A model generated the notes under the pieces. That model made no database searches. It was not told the origin of the DNA and saw only the letters and a list, made by a program, of their open reading frames with translations. From Setophaga petechia (Eukaryota; Chordata; Aves; Passeriformes; Parulidae): 64,000 nt of DNA. The translations under genes and the position numbers were made by a program. The DNA lies in assembly GCA_024362935.1 (NCBI GenBank), contig JANCRA010000039.1, positions 5,829,040 to 5,893,039 on the forward strand, read 5' to 3'. Shown in pieces: positions 30,100-41,300 of the stretch; position 1 is the first letter of the stretch; the number at the start of each line of letters is the position of its first letter.

Positions 30100-33000
30100 T
30101 CACTGGTGTGAGTTGTGCTGTAGCATGTTCTGCAGGGTTTTGTGGTTCTGCAGAGCAGCCACCACGTCCTCGTAGAGGGTGTTCACGCTGACGCACAGAG
30201 GTTGATGCTGTAGCTCTGTCAGCTTGCAGGCAGCCAGGGTACAGAGGATGCAGAACAATACAAAGAGCAGAACTCTCAGCACTGACCGTGACCATGAGGG
30301 CTTGTGCCGGGGAGGCTGAGGGGCACGGGAGCTGGAGACCGGCTCTGCAGTGAGAACGTCAACAGGACAGAATGTGAGGAATTAATCAACTATAACAGGC
30401 TATGCTCACAAACAAACTGTTCAGGTAAGATACTTAATCCTCTGCTGCAGTTGGCTTTTGTTGTGAAATTTTCATCACTTAGCTCTGATAAATAAGTAGA
30501 TGTGCAGGATGTAACTGCTTAGAATGGAAAGTTTCAGATCCAGTTTCATGGGCAGCAGTGAAGGGGGTGTAAAGCACCTCTGTGTTGCACAAGATCTGAT
30601 TATGCAAATGTAGCTCAGTAGACAAGAAAAAAATGAGTGGAGGGAAGTTCTCATTAGGAACAGCTGGAGAACTTCATGACTTGTAGCTTTACAGTTCATA
30701 GTAACACAGGAAAAGGAAAAAAGGGCACAGCAGCAGAGTTTATGAGAATTCCTATAAGTTCCACCCTACCCTCTCCCACCATTCTCCAGCCTCCCAGTAC
30801 CTGGCCTGCATGAAAGCAGTTCTGCAGCATCACAATCTAATGACAATGAAACCTGACACAATCCCACACAAAATAGGTACTACTTACTTCGGGTGTGCAC
30901 TGTTTCCTTTTTAGTTTTCTTTTCCATCTCCTGTTTTGCAGCTTTCTGAGCATCGTACTCTCGCCTTCTGCGCTCCTTCTCCTCTGCCTTCTCTCGCTTC
31001 CGCAGTTCTCTCTCCAGAGCCTCCTTTGCTCGCTGTTCTGCTTCACGCTTCTTCTCCATTTCTGGGGGTTAACAGCAAGTTTTTCCCTTTTATGCAAAGG
31101 GCTGTCACTGCCATTTTCCTTACTACCTTATTATCCCAACTGGAATGAAGAAACCAATTAAAAAACTATCCTCTTTTATTATAATTTTATTTAGTATTAC
31201 ATACCTTGTATTTTGCTGTGCTTTTCTTTCATCTTTTATAGGTAACCTATAGCACAATCCTTCTAGAGATTTAACTATTCCTCAGGCCAAGAAATCACAT
31301 GCACTACTCCCCTGCTATATTTTTCCCTCCAGCCCTTTTACCCTACTGCTCCCTGAGTACTTTGGGTTTAGGTGGCTACAAGTATGTGTTAGATGGCAAT
31401 TTATTAGATGGTGATCAGAATGTTTAGGTGTGTTAGACAGACCAAGAGCAGTCCTCAGCAGACAGCACGTGGGGGCTCTTTGTCCCTACCTCTCTCTGCC
31501 TGGAGTTTCCGCTGCCGTTGTTGATCTTGCTCAGACTGGATTGCTTTCATGTGCTGCAGTACCTTAAATAGCCAAGAAAACAACCTGAGGGCTGTGCAGA
31601 AGCCTAGTGGCACAGTCAGTTCAGAGCACAATAGATGGAGTGTGGCTCAGGACAGGCAGCTGGAGCTGACCCCCAACCCTCACCTATCCCTACAGCTACG
31701 GTTCTGAAAAGAGCTCACAACTTATGTGAGTCTCTGTTGTTAAAAAACAAATCTTCCCATTAAAAACAAACATGGAAAACTGGTGCTCAGTGATTCAGAG
31801 GATCACAGAACATTTCTGTTTGCCAGAACTTCTCCAGAGGTTTTTGTACGATCAGCACAAGCATGGATTACTATGTCTGATTATGCCTCCTTTCTTGGCA
31901 ACCAGCATTTAATCCTCTCTTAACTCCACAAATGGAGAAGCACCCTCCTCAGCCAGGTGTTTGCTCTCTACAGGCACAGCAGTAGCGGAGTCAGTGCAGT
32001 GGACCTGCACCTCATTCCCTGAAGAAACTTCAAGCTCCTGCAGCAGCTGCCCAGCTTGCTAAGCAAACAGAGGAAGAATCACTGGCAAAGCCATGAAAGG
32101 AAAAAAATAAATTAGAATAAAATGAGACTCCTTACCTTGACAGCAGCCTGCTTACACTGCTTCTCATCCAGACAGTCTCCTGCCACTTTTGCCAGGACAG
32201 GATCCAGGGGATTGTCCTTCAGATCCAGCCACTTCAGGTTCTGCAAAAAGGCACAACAAAGGGGAGGCTGTAAGAGCACAGCAGTCTTGGAATTATTTAA
32301 GAGATCCAAAGCAGAAGCAAAGAACTGCTTTGTTCTTAATGTTTTCACATTAATGAAACAGGTACAGAAGATGAACAGAGATGTTTTCAATAGACTGAGA
32401 GGATGTTTACTGGGCTGTGGTGCAGACCCAGATGAATTTTCAAATGGGTAGTCAGCAGGATGGATGCTTTACCAGAGAAATCAACTTGAGCAGGATCACA
32501 AGACCCTGGGCTGCATCCCAAAGCTTTACGTAACTGCTCAGCAAACAATTTTACCTTGAGCTGTGCAAAGCTGACTGGCAGGGTGACCAAGCGGTTGTTC
32601 AGGAGGTCCAAGTGCTGCAGATTGACCAGGCGGCCGAAGTCCAAGGGCAGCTGTTGCAACCGATTTTTACTCAAATCCAGTTTCACCAGATGCATCAAAC
32701 TGCAGAAGTCTGACTAAAACCCAAACAAAGAAAACCCAGAGAAAGCTGGTCAGCACCTTTATAGAAGAACCTAAGTCGGAAGTACATGGAGACAGCCTGC
32801 ACCTCAAATCAGCCACAAATCCTTGACTTACTACAGGACTGTGATGGAGGAAAATCGCTCTCCTTTGCCTTGGAAGATGGAGGTGAGACACAGTGGGACA
32901 GATAAGACAGACCGAGAAGGTTATGGATGACAATATGACAGAAACAAACCCAAGTCTCCACTGCTGATGAAACTCCTGTGTATTCACCTGGGGAATGTAC

Positions 33001-33727
33001 TGCAATCTTCACACAGTTCCACCCTGTACTCTCTCCTGCCTCAGCCAAATCCACTACCAGCACTGACCTGTCACTGACAACTGAGTCATTCAGCCACCCC
33101 AGGGCAGCGAAAGTGCCAGTTCCACAGTGCCTGGTGAGCCTCTACTGAAGCACCAGCTATCTTTCCAAATATTTCCCAGCAGACTCATCCCCACGGAGGC
33201 TCTCTAGCACCTTACCGGCAAGGAAATGAGGTTGTTACAGGACAAATCCAAGACAGTAGCTTTCGGAAGAGCGGCCTGAAAGACAAATAAGGCACTGAAT
33301 GAACATGGACATTCACCCGACCCCCCTCTGACACCTGTTCTGCTTCGGCCTCTGCAGTTTCTCCCGCGTCAATCTATCCATCCCCCGCGGCTGCTCCGAG
33401 GTCACGTCATCTCCGGATCCATCTCTGTGTCCAAAAAGGTTCTTATCCCAGCACAGCAGTAACTAGCGGGTGCCGGGCCCGCGGGACACAGAACCTCACT
33501 GCTTTAAATACCTGCAGGCCAGGTGACAAGCCCCAGCATATCCGGCTGCCCTACGCTGCCCCTTCCCGGGGACCGGGTGCCGGTCCCCACCCCTGCCGGG
33601 GGGCCTACGGCCGGAGACTCACCAGCTCCCGTACTGGCACTTCATTCAGGTCGCAGAGGCTCAGGTCCAGCTCGTTCCCGTCCAGCTTGTCCTTCAGGCT
33701 GAGCCCCTTCCCGCTGCCCCGCGACAT
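30100..33727 (-). CDS. LRRC59: Leucine-rich repeat-containing protein 59
   Basis: LRRC59 is a tail-anchored ER and nuclear-envelope protein linked to ribosome binding and to nuclear import of FGF1. Seven minus-strand exons join in frame: 33727-33623, 33275-33216, 32713-32555, 32240-32136, 31562-31490, 31061-30888, 30344-30100, giving 306 residues (human 307). LRRs occupy about 25-130, for example [16 protein letters not shown] and [17 protein letters not shown] highly charged coiled coil follows (about 145-220; [17 protein letters not shown]), then a proline/basic linker. One membrane segment (about 246-265, [17 protein letters not shown]) precedes a luminal tail ending LQHNSHQ. The linker between coiled coil and anchor is diverged from human. 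The promoter is a CpG island and the gene converges on EME1. Confidence 0.96.
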
Positions 33728-34010
33728 GGCTCCGTCGGCGGCTGCCCACGGGAGATGCGGCTCAGCACGGGGAGGCAGCGCGGCTCGGCTCGGTTCGGTT
33801 CGGAGCGGCTCAGCACAGCTCAGCTCAGCACAGCACAGACCAGCCCGTCCCGTCCCGTCCCGTCCCGTCCCGGCGTGGCACGGCCCGGCCCCGCCACCCA
33901 CTTCCGCGGCCACGTCCGCGCGGGGCCCGCCAGCCGCCGCCGCGGGGCCGAGCGCGCCCGCTGCCGGCCCGGAGCGGGGCCGCACCGCCCGCACATGCAC
34001 CGGCGCCGCT
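33320..34010. promoter_or_regulatory. CpG-island promoter of LRRC59
   Basis: GC- and CpG-dense sequence surrounds exon 1 and the upstream region. It includes GCTCAGCACAG-type repeats and a CGTCC pentamer microsatellite at about 33845-33872. No TATA box is seen. Confidence 0.7.
33845..33872. repeat. CGTCC pentanucleotide microsatellite
   Basis: About five tandem CGTCC units lie in the probable LRRC59 5' UTR or proximal promoter, roughly 120 bases upstream of the start codon. Similar GGTTCG and CAGCACAG repeats flank it. Confidence 0.85.
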
Positions 34011-34035
34011 AAACACCTACAAATTGCCTTAAGAA

Positions 34036-34735
34036 AGGATGTTATCTGATGTTTGATCTCTGCGTACTTTCAAACCTAAGCAAAAAGAAAGGCGATTTAG
34101 TCCCCGAGCAGAGAGCAGCTAATAGGCTCTAAGCGCTCTCTTAGAAAGACGAATTACTTGTTGGTAGAATTGTCTTGTTAAGGTTTAAGGCTTGATCCGA
34201 TGATCTTAGACTTAATGGAAGGTTAACAAAGCTTGGGAAGAAGGATGTGCTACTGATAGCGGGAACAAGGAATGCAGGATTTATGGGTTACAAAGACATT
34301 ACGCAGAATCCCTAAGATAAGGAAGAAAATAATAAAGCTAACTCAGCAATTGGGTTGAATCAGCTCCAAGCAGGTAAAATGTAGTTTTATCAGGGGCAAA
34401 TTGTGACCACCTACTCATGGCCACAGACCCAGGAAACCCACCAACCCAAAAGAAGAGAAAGACTAAGATGGACTAATTAGCATGGGAAGCAGAAGAATCA
34501 TTAAACAATGGAAGATAGAATACTAATTGATATGAGAACTAGGTAACTTGTAGCCAATGAACATTATTGCCTTTTGTTGCTAAAATATATAAGTAGTCAA
34601 AAGTTTTGACAGCTGTCATGCTGGCTTTGTGGATTTGCCATCCAGTGCAGAACTGTAAATAGGTGAAATCAAATACCTCAACTCTGGGTTTGGGTTGGCC
34701 TCTTGCACACTGGGTGGCAGCGCCTATTTTGGGAC
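34036..34735 (+). mobile_element. Probable old endogenous-retrovirus LTR with primer-binding-site-like end
   Basis: The sequence has LTR-like organisation: a TATA box (TAAAATATATAAG near 34580) followed about 110 bases later by a pyrimidine-rich tail, CCTCTTGCACACTGGGTGGCA. That tail is followed by GCGCCTATTTTGGGAC, which resembles a degraded lysine-tRNA primer-binding site. The 5' boundary is uncertain and no internal genes follow. It could instead be another AT-rich repeat. Confidence 0.4.
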
Positions 34736-34970
34736 ACACTGGTACAGCTCAGGGCATTCTTGTAGCTGTCCCACCAGCCCTGGAACCCTGGCCAGGTTGG
34801 CAGGAGTTTAGATCTGGGCTACATGAAACAGCCCTGCAGAAGGCAGGAGAACTCCCAGCCTAGACCTATGAGCAGGGGAGGTTTTGCATCCAGTCCCATC
34901 ACCTGACACACACCACCACACAGAGAACTAACCAGTTTATGGCAAATAATCCCAACAGAAACCCAGGGAT

Positions 34971-35479
34971 GTGTACATTGTTTTGCAATATCTGGTACAG
35001 CTGCTTATATCAGTCCACACTCTCCCTAATCCAGGGGGAGAATTCCCTCTCAGCTGGGCTGTACCATTACTCAACAATGTTTCTTCACAGGAGGAACACT
35101 TAATGGATATTCCTGCTTTGCTCCCAAGGCTCCAGTCCCACAGGAGCAGAGCACTCTCCTCTGTGGAGAAAGTCAGTGAACGAGAAAGGAGCCTGAGACA
35201 GAGCCAGATTAGTGTTACCTGGTACTGGGATTACAGCAAGGACTAACCATGAATTTCCTGACCTCTGTGCTATTTGTGATGTTTGTCCCAAACATCACTA
35301 AGGCCACAGGATTCTCTGAACAAAGGCACCCCAAAGCAGCACACAAGGATCTGCCTCATAGAAACTACAATAAAGTCTGCCTGAGGTTGAGGTGCTCCTG
35401 TCCAGGAGATTATGAAAGTTTTTCAGAGCATGTTATTGTTATTCCAAATGTGATCAGAAATTACAGAGCCCTCATCTGA
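34971..35479 (+). other. Two adjacent short open frames of unknown status
   Basis: A 91-codon frame (34971-35246) is followed after two bases by a 76-codon frame (35249-35479). The second has A at -3 and starts with a hydrophobic leader (MNFLTSVLFVMFVPN), then a basic region with VCLRLRCSCPGDY. The first contains an acceptor-like TTCTTCACAG at about 35083. They lie between two LTR-like elements. They may be chance frames, retroviral remnants or part of an unannotated gene. I recognise no family. Confidence 0.2.
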
Positions 35480-35839
35480 GAGGACTGAGGTCCACTTATC
35501 CAAGAATCTCCCCCCACACCTAAGCTTTTCACAACAATGTTTGTTGTTCGAGGGAAGGGGCAGAGAAGACTTGCTCCAGAGAGTGGTGGGGAAACCACAT
35601 CTCCAAGGCAGGCACTTATTACTGACCCACTCATTACCCTGAGTCAGCGAGGGATTCATGTGATGTGCTGGGCTGTTCCCTTCCATGGCTGGGAGGTACC
35701 AAATACAGTCCTGCTCTGGAGAGCAAAACCCAGAGGGCCTCTGAGGGGGCCTGAGCAAGACCCTGTACATATCTGGGAAAGGTCTTTGTCAATGCAATTG
35801 TCCTAAGGTGATGTTATGATGCTTGTATCCCCATTCATG

Positions 35840-36437
35840 TGTTCTGGTTATGCTGGATATTATGTTCTGTGCCTTTAAGACTGGCTCTGAAGAGTGAAAG
35901 TTTTGTTTGAGTTTTCTTATCAGCCTGGCGGAACACAGAGACAGGGCAGTAGCTTGTGCTGCTTTTGCTTCTTTGCTTTTGCTTTTCACTTTGCTCTCTC
36001 GCTCTTGCTTCTGCTTCGCTTCTGCTTGCTCTTGCTTCCTCTCATTAGTTAGTTTAGCTAAACAGTCCAAATTTCTTCCTGGACTGCTTCTCCTTTCCTT
36101 TTTGGAAAGAACTTGAACCTGCTCCGGACTGGGACCTGGGGGCACCGAGAGTTCACACCTTGTGGCCTGCAGCAGCTGCCCCAGCGCCGGAGGGAGCAAT
36201 AACAGAGCGACCACCCCCGAGAGACAGACTTTCTGAATTTGTCATCTTTTTCAGAGTGGTGTCATCCGGTATTGTTCATTTTGTGTGCTGAGGGGTGCTG
36301 TTCCTGTAAATAAACAGGTTCTTTCCACTTCTCTCCGAGGAATTCTTCCCGAACCGGTTGGGGGGAGGGGCTGTGTGGGTTTGCTTACTGGAGCCAACCT
36401 TGGAGATTCTCTACCAAATTTGCCCTAAACCAGGACA
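35840..36437 (+). mobile_element. Solo LTR of an endogenous retrovirus
   Basis: The element starts TGTTCTGGTTA and ends TAAACCAGGACA, forming an imperfect terminal inverted repeat with TG...CA ends. An AATAAA in TGTAAATAAACAGG (about 36308) sits about 130 bases before the end, as expected for an LTR polyadenylation signal. No internal retroviral genes flank it. A clear target-site duplication is not visible. Confidence 0.7.
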
Positions 36438-37760
36438 GCAATGCTACAGAGACTGAAATCTGTGTTTCCACAAATCCAAGAGCCATTGGCTCCTAGCAAA
36501 ATTAAACAAGGTGTAGATGGTTACAAAACCTACCTACCTACTTATGATTAACAGATTTTTAAAACCTTGATTAGAAATGAATGGTACCTTATGCAATGGC
36601 GTATGAAATGCTACTGCTTCAGGGGTCCTTTGCTTTGCTCTCTAGCCAAAACCACTACAATCTCAAACAAACATACCCAGATTTTAAGGTCACATTAATT
36701 TCTGCATAATTCTTGGTTTAATTCTTTCTTTAACTGGGATTCACCCTCTGAGTTAATGATCATAATGTGGGAAGACCAAGCCAAAAATAATTTTTATTTT
36801 TATTTATTACAGGTTTGCATAATTTTTTTTTCCTCCGTGGTTATACAATACCGAGAACTCTGATGCTCCATCAGCACAAAGACAGTTGCTCTGCTCTGGC
36901 CAAACGGTGGAAGGACAACTTCTGGCCACAGATGTCACACAGCTTTACATCCTCTGTGGGAATCCAAAAACTCACCTTGCTACTGAGTTTAGTGGGACTG
37001 ACTGGAAGAGGCTGGAAAGACTTTGAAGCTCCAGAAGACAAAGTATAGCACAAGGCACATCTGTGCACTCTGTTAGGTGTTGCAAGAACATTAGCAAGGA
37101 GGATGGAGCAGAAAATGCTGAGGGAAGTGGGATGAACACAGTTGATCTAATTGTGATCTAACAATCCTTACTGGGCCTGAGCTGACCATGCCAGCCTGGG
37201 GTTGGAGACCATTCCCAGACTCTTTGAAGATCTCTGTGACCCCTCTTCAGCCAAGGCAAATTTTTCACATTTCAAGGGAAAAAAGTCTCCCTTTTCTTAA
37301 CAAAGAAGACATTGTCACTGCTGCCACCAAGCAAATTCCTTGTGAACTAGATGCACATTGGGGAAAATCTTTCATTTCTAAAAGTGTCAGACACTAGACA
37401 TCTGGTGGCAGTTGGTATTTCACTCTGTTACAAGCACATTTTTGGCTTTGATGTCTGAGATTCACCATTCTGAGGTTGATATTTATGCTTTTGTTCGTCA
37501 GCACCATTGTGCTTGATGTGATACAGATACACTGTGTCACCTCTTCAGCATCAGCGCTGCTGCAGCGCTCAGCAGCACCACGCTCCTTACCTGGTGCCTG
37601 CCCACACCTCTGCAGTTAGGCGAGGGGGTCTCAGCCCGCCCAGCCCTGGAGCAGCTCTGCAGTTCCTAGCTGGTCTCTTCTCCACAGGGCGTGCCTAAAG
37701 ATGGTAGTGTGATGCCAACTGATAACTTATTGAGGAGATAGGGCTGGAGGCCAGATGGTG
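36438..37760. other. Intergenic spacer upstream of ACSF2
   Basis: I see no supported exon, RNA gene or recognisable repeat family in this stretch. The CpG island of ACSF2 begins shortly after it. Confidence 0.5.
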
Positions 37761-37979
37761 ACTCACAGGGCTAGGGCACCAAGTGATACAAGTGGAGACA
37801 GGTGGAGGCAAATGATGGTTACTTTGCACCAAAGTCCATCTCTACTCCTTTGAGTGGAGGGGTTTATTCGAGGTGTAGCAATGGTTCGGTCAGGCTGATG
37901 GAACAGGCTGGGAAGTAGAGATAATGGAGTGGAAATGTACAGGGGAAAAATTGTGGTGGGCAGCTTGGGCTGGGGATCG

Positions 37980-38345
37980 GCAGATGGGGGTTCCGTCTGA
38001 GCCTCCAGTTCTGTCGCGGACCGGGCAGGGCGGGCGCCTTCTCCGCTTCCCTTCCCACCGGTGCCTCCTCCTGGCCGGCCGAGGGTCCCTGGACCGCGGG
38101 GAGCCGCGGGCGGGGCGGAGCGGGGCCGGGGCGGGCCATGGAACGCAGCGCCCCCGAGCACCGAGCGGCGGAACGGGACGGGACAGGAGAGAACGGGCCG
38201 GGTCGGGGTCTGCCGTGTGCTCGGGTGCTGCCGCCGCTGAAGGAATGGCCACGGCCCGTCTGGTAGCGCTGCCCCGGGCAGTGCAGCTCCTGCGCCGGGC
38301 GGGCGAGCGGCGGGGAGCCCCGCGGGGCAGGTAGGGATGGGCTGG
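37980..38345. promoter_or_regulatory. CpG-island promoter of ACSF2
   Basis: GC-rich, CpG-dense sequence precedes and covers the first ACSF2 exon. GC boxes such as gggcggggcggagc occur near 38110. There is no TATA box. Confidence 0.65.
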
Positions 38346-41300
38346 GGAGCGGGAGGTGCGGGCTGTAGGGGGCAGAGGGCTGTGGGGCTGTAGGGGGTGG
38401 GTAGCTGTAGCGGACTGGGGCTAAAAGGGATACGAATTAAAGCCGAAAGGGCGGTATGGGTGAGAAGGAATAGGGGCTATAGGGGATAGGGGGTTTGTGG
38501 ATGAGACGATATGGGGGCTATAGGGGGCAGAGGGCTCTGGGGTTGGGGAGCTGTAGGGCACAGAGGCTGCAGAGGATGGAGACCATGTGTGATGGGGGCC
38601 AGGGACTATAGGGCAGCTGCAGAGCGCTGTGGATGTCCAGCTAGGCCAGTGGCTGCATGCAGGGAGGGCATATTCATCTCAGTGTGTAACCCTTGCCTCC
38701 CCTAAAACCCCTCCAAAGTGGCGGAAGGCAGGCCGTATCCCCTGGATCTGCTTCGCCCCAGCTTGGGCGTGGGCCGGGGCAGGCACGAGTCCTGAGCAGC
38801 CGGCGAAGGGAAGTGGAGGCATTGCAAGGAGTGAACTTTGTGCAGTAGCTCCATCTAGATTGCAGCAATGTGAAATGTATCAAATGGCTTCCCCGTCCTC
38901 CTTCAGGGCTCTGACTTGCAGTCAGTGTCCCTGTCCCCCTGTGGTCCTGCAGCCCCCAGGGAGCTGGGTGACCCAGCAGGTCTGGGACACCAAGAAGCTC
39001 TGGGGCTTGGGAAGTCAGGCCAGTTCTTTGCCTGCCTTTTCTTCAATGCTGCCTTTTGGAACAAGTCCATGTAAAGAAAAAAACCACAACTAAATAGGGA
39101 GTATCTGGCTTTGGGAAAGGCTCTGAAGGATTAGCTGATATTCAGTGTAATAATCACCAGGATGAATGACTTCCAGTGAGCAATTCCAAGAACCAGGTGG
39201 GCCATTCCTTGTTTTTTACAGACAGAGTTTAGGTGGGTTTTTTTAGCTAGTTTGACATTAGGAGTGAAATGTTGAAGCCACTTCATCATAGGTGTGTGAA
39301 GATTGTCTTCTCAGAATCTGTTTTTAGGAAATAGGATGAGAAGGGAAGCATGACAGCATTCACTGCAGTTCATTCCAGCCCAGAATTGAAACTGAGAGAC
39401 AAGAACACAAAGCCCTTGGAGAGACAGAGCATGTATTTAGAGAGTAAACTCTAGTAATGTTATAAACAATGTTTACTGAATTCTGCTCCTAGGCATGTTT
39501 ATCCTTTTGGCAGGGACAGTGCAGAGGGCAGAGAGGTACAGTGGAAAACAAAACCAGAAAGTTGCTGCAGGAGTCTGAAAACCCTGGGAACTTCATCTCT
39601 CCTTAAACAAAAATAATAACAATATTTTTTAAAAGGAGTAAGTATCTGATTAACTCTTTAGTCAATAGATTAAAGCAGAAGTGAGGACAGAGCAGAGTTA
39701 ATTTTCACCACCCTTTAATTGCAGTCATATTACAGAAAGACCCAAAAGCTCTTGTTTTGGGGAGAGATGCTCTTGGTAGATGTCCATAAGCAAAGGAACT
39801 GGCAGAATCTGTGAACCTCTCCAAGTATGAACTCTGTATTTGGGACAATTCCCAGGCTCTGGGAAGGCAGGGCCTTTCCCACAGGTGCAGATGTGATGGC
39901 AGGTCAGTGTCCTTCACATTACAAAGGGGACAGGAGCTTACACTCCCTTGTTTTCTCTCTCATACCTTTTGATAATTTCTGTAGAGACTGGTAAAGAGTT
40001 AAAGGTGAAAACAGAGCTGGTTATCTTACGTCAACAACTCCAGACTGTTGATTTGGGCTGTTCAGAGAAAAATACAAACAGCTCCTAGGATTAGCCCAGA
40101 GTGTTTGCCTCAGTCTTATAATTTCTGCTCCCTGCCATTAGGCAGAAGAGCTCTGGGATTGCTGGGATTTGGCTCCTCTCACACCTTTTGCTGGGAAAAG
40201 GAGGAGGATGCATTCTTCCCAGATCTCTGATGTCTCTCTGTTGAGCTGTGTTGCTGAATTTGAGGGTTCCAGAGTTTTGTATGAACAGCCTGTGGATGAG
40301 GCTGGCTCATTTGCAGGCTGTCTTGCTGCTGAAATGTGCTGCTAACAAAAGGCATGTGCTCTTCAAAAGCCATGGTTTATAGTGCTGATGCCCAAGAGCA
40401 AGCAGAGTTTTATCTGCTCTCCTTTGGCTGAGTCAGAGAAATGAGAGCTGGTGTAATATCAGACCATGGGTCCTGTTTTCTCTCCAGCAGCACCAGATTC
40501 TTTATAGGAAGAGGTGAAGGGTGAATTGCTTGTTTTCTGTAACAAAGATGAATACAGAGGTTATTTCTAAATCCTTTGGACCCTTTCTTTCTCGGGGTCT
40601 CTTGATACATTCTCTCAGATCAGATACATACACTTGCTGCTGGCTGTGGGTAGGAGGGAGACCAGCTCTATGTGATTTCCAGCTGCTTGATTGTGTCTGC
40701 CTCCTTCATTCCACTCCCGACCCCCAGTGCTTCCAAAAGGCTGCTGTGTTTTATCACACACCTTTCACTTCTGCCACTGTCAAAGTGATACAGTAATGCT
40801 GAAGCACATGTGAGTGTCAGACAGAATTTGGGGAGGTCAGACTCAATGGCAGTTGAGAATTTTTCTTAATGCATTTGAAGAAATTATGTGAGTTAGTGCT
40901 TTGAGAGGAGTCAGTGACTCTGGCTTATGAGCATGAGATATCTTAGCCTTCTTAGCCTCTAATTTCAGCCTCATCATTTGCTGATGCTTTAATTTGAAAA
41001 TGTGAATCCTTGGGACCTCTGAGAGCAAGCTGTGTTCACAGCGTGAAATACTGCAGTATTTTCTCAGTATTTTTCAGCATGTGGCTTTGTAATTATATCT
41101 TTTACTACTCTTTGATGCACTTTCATCCTCATGTTTGGGGGTAGGGAGGAAGCCAAACCATGAAACCTGGAGTTTTGTGCCTTCTTGCTTTTAGTGTAAA
41201 AGTTTGGTTCTGAAAAGTCAGTGAAACCTTTTGGCTCTTCAGGTCTGGAAAATATTGAGCCAGTAAGCCCAGAGAGCCTGATCTGTGTAATGCTTTGCCA

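Noticed and set aside
30837..31097. 86-codon minus-strand Arg/Lys-rich frame
   Set aside because: It overlaps LRRC59 exon 6 in another frame; the LRRC59 frame joins both neighbouring exons correctly.
34036..36437. A complete provirus with two matching LTRs
   Set aside because: The two LTR-like sequences have different ends and internal sequence, and the 1.1 kb between them holds no recognisable gag, pol or env.
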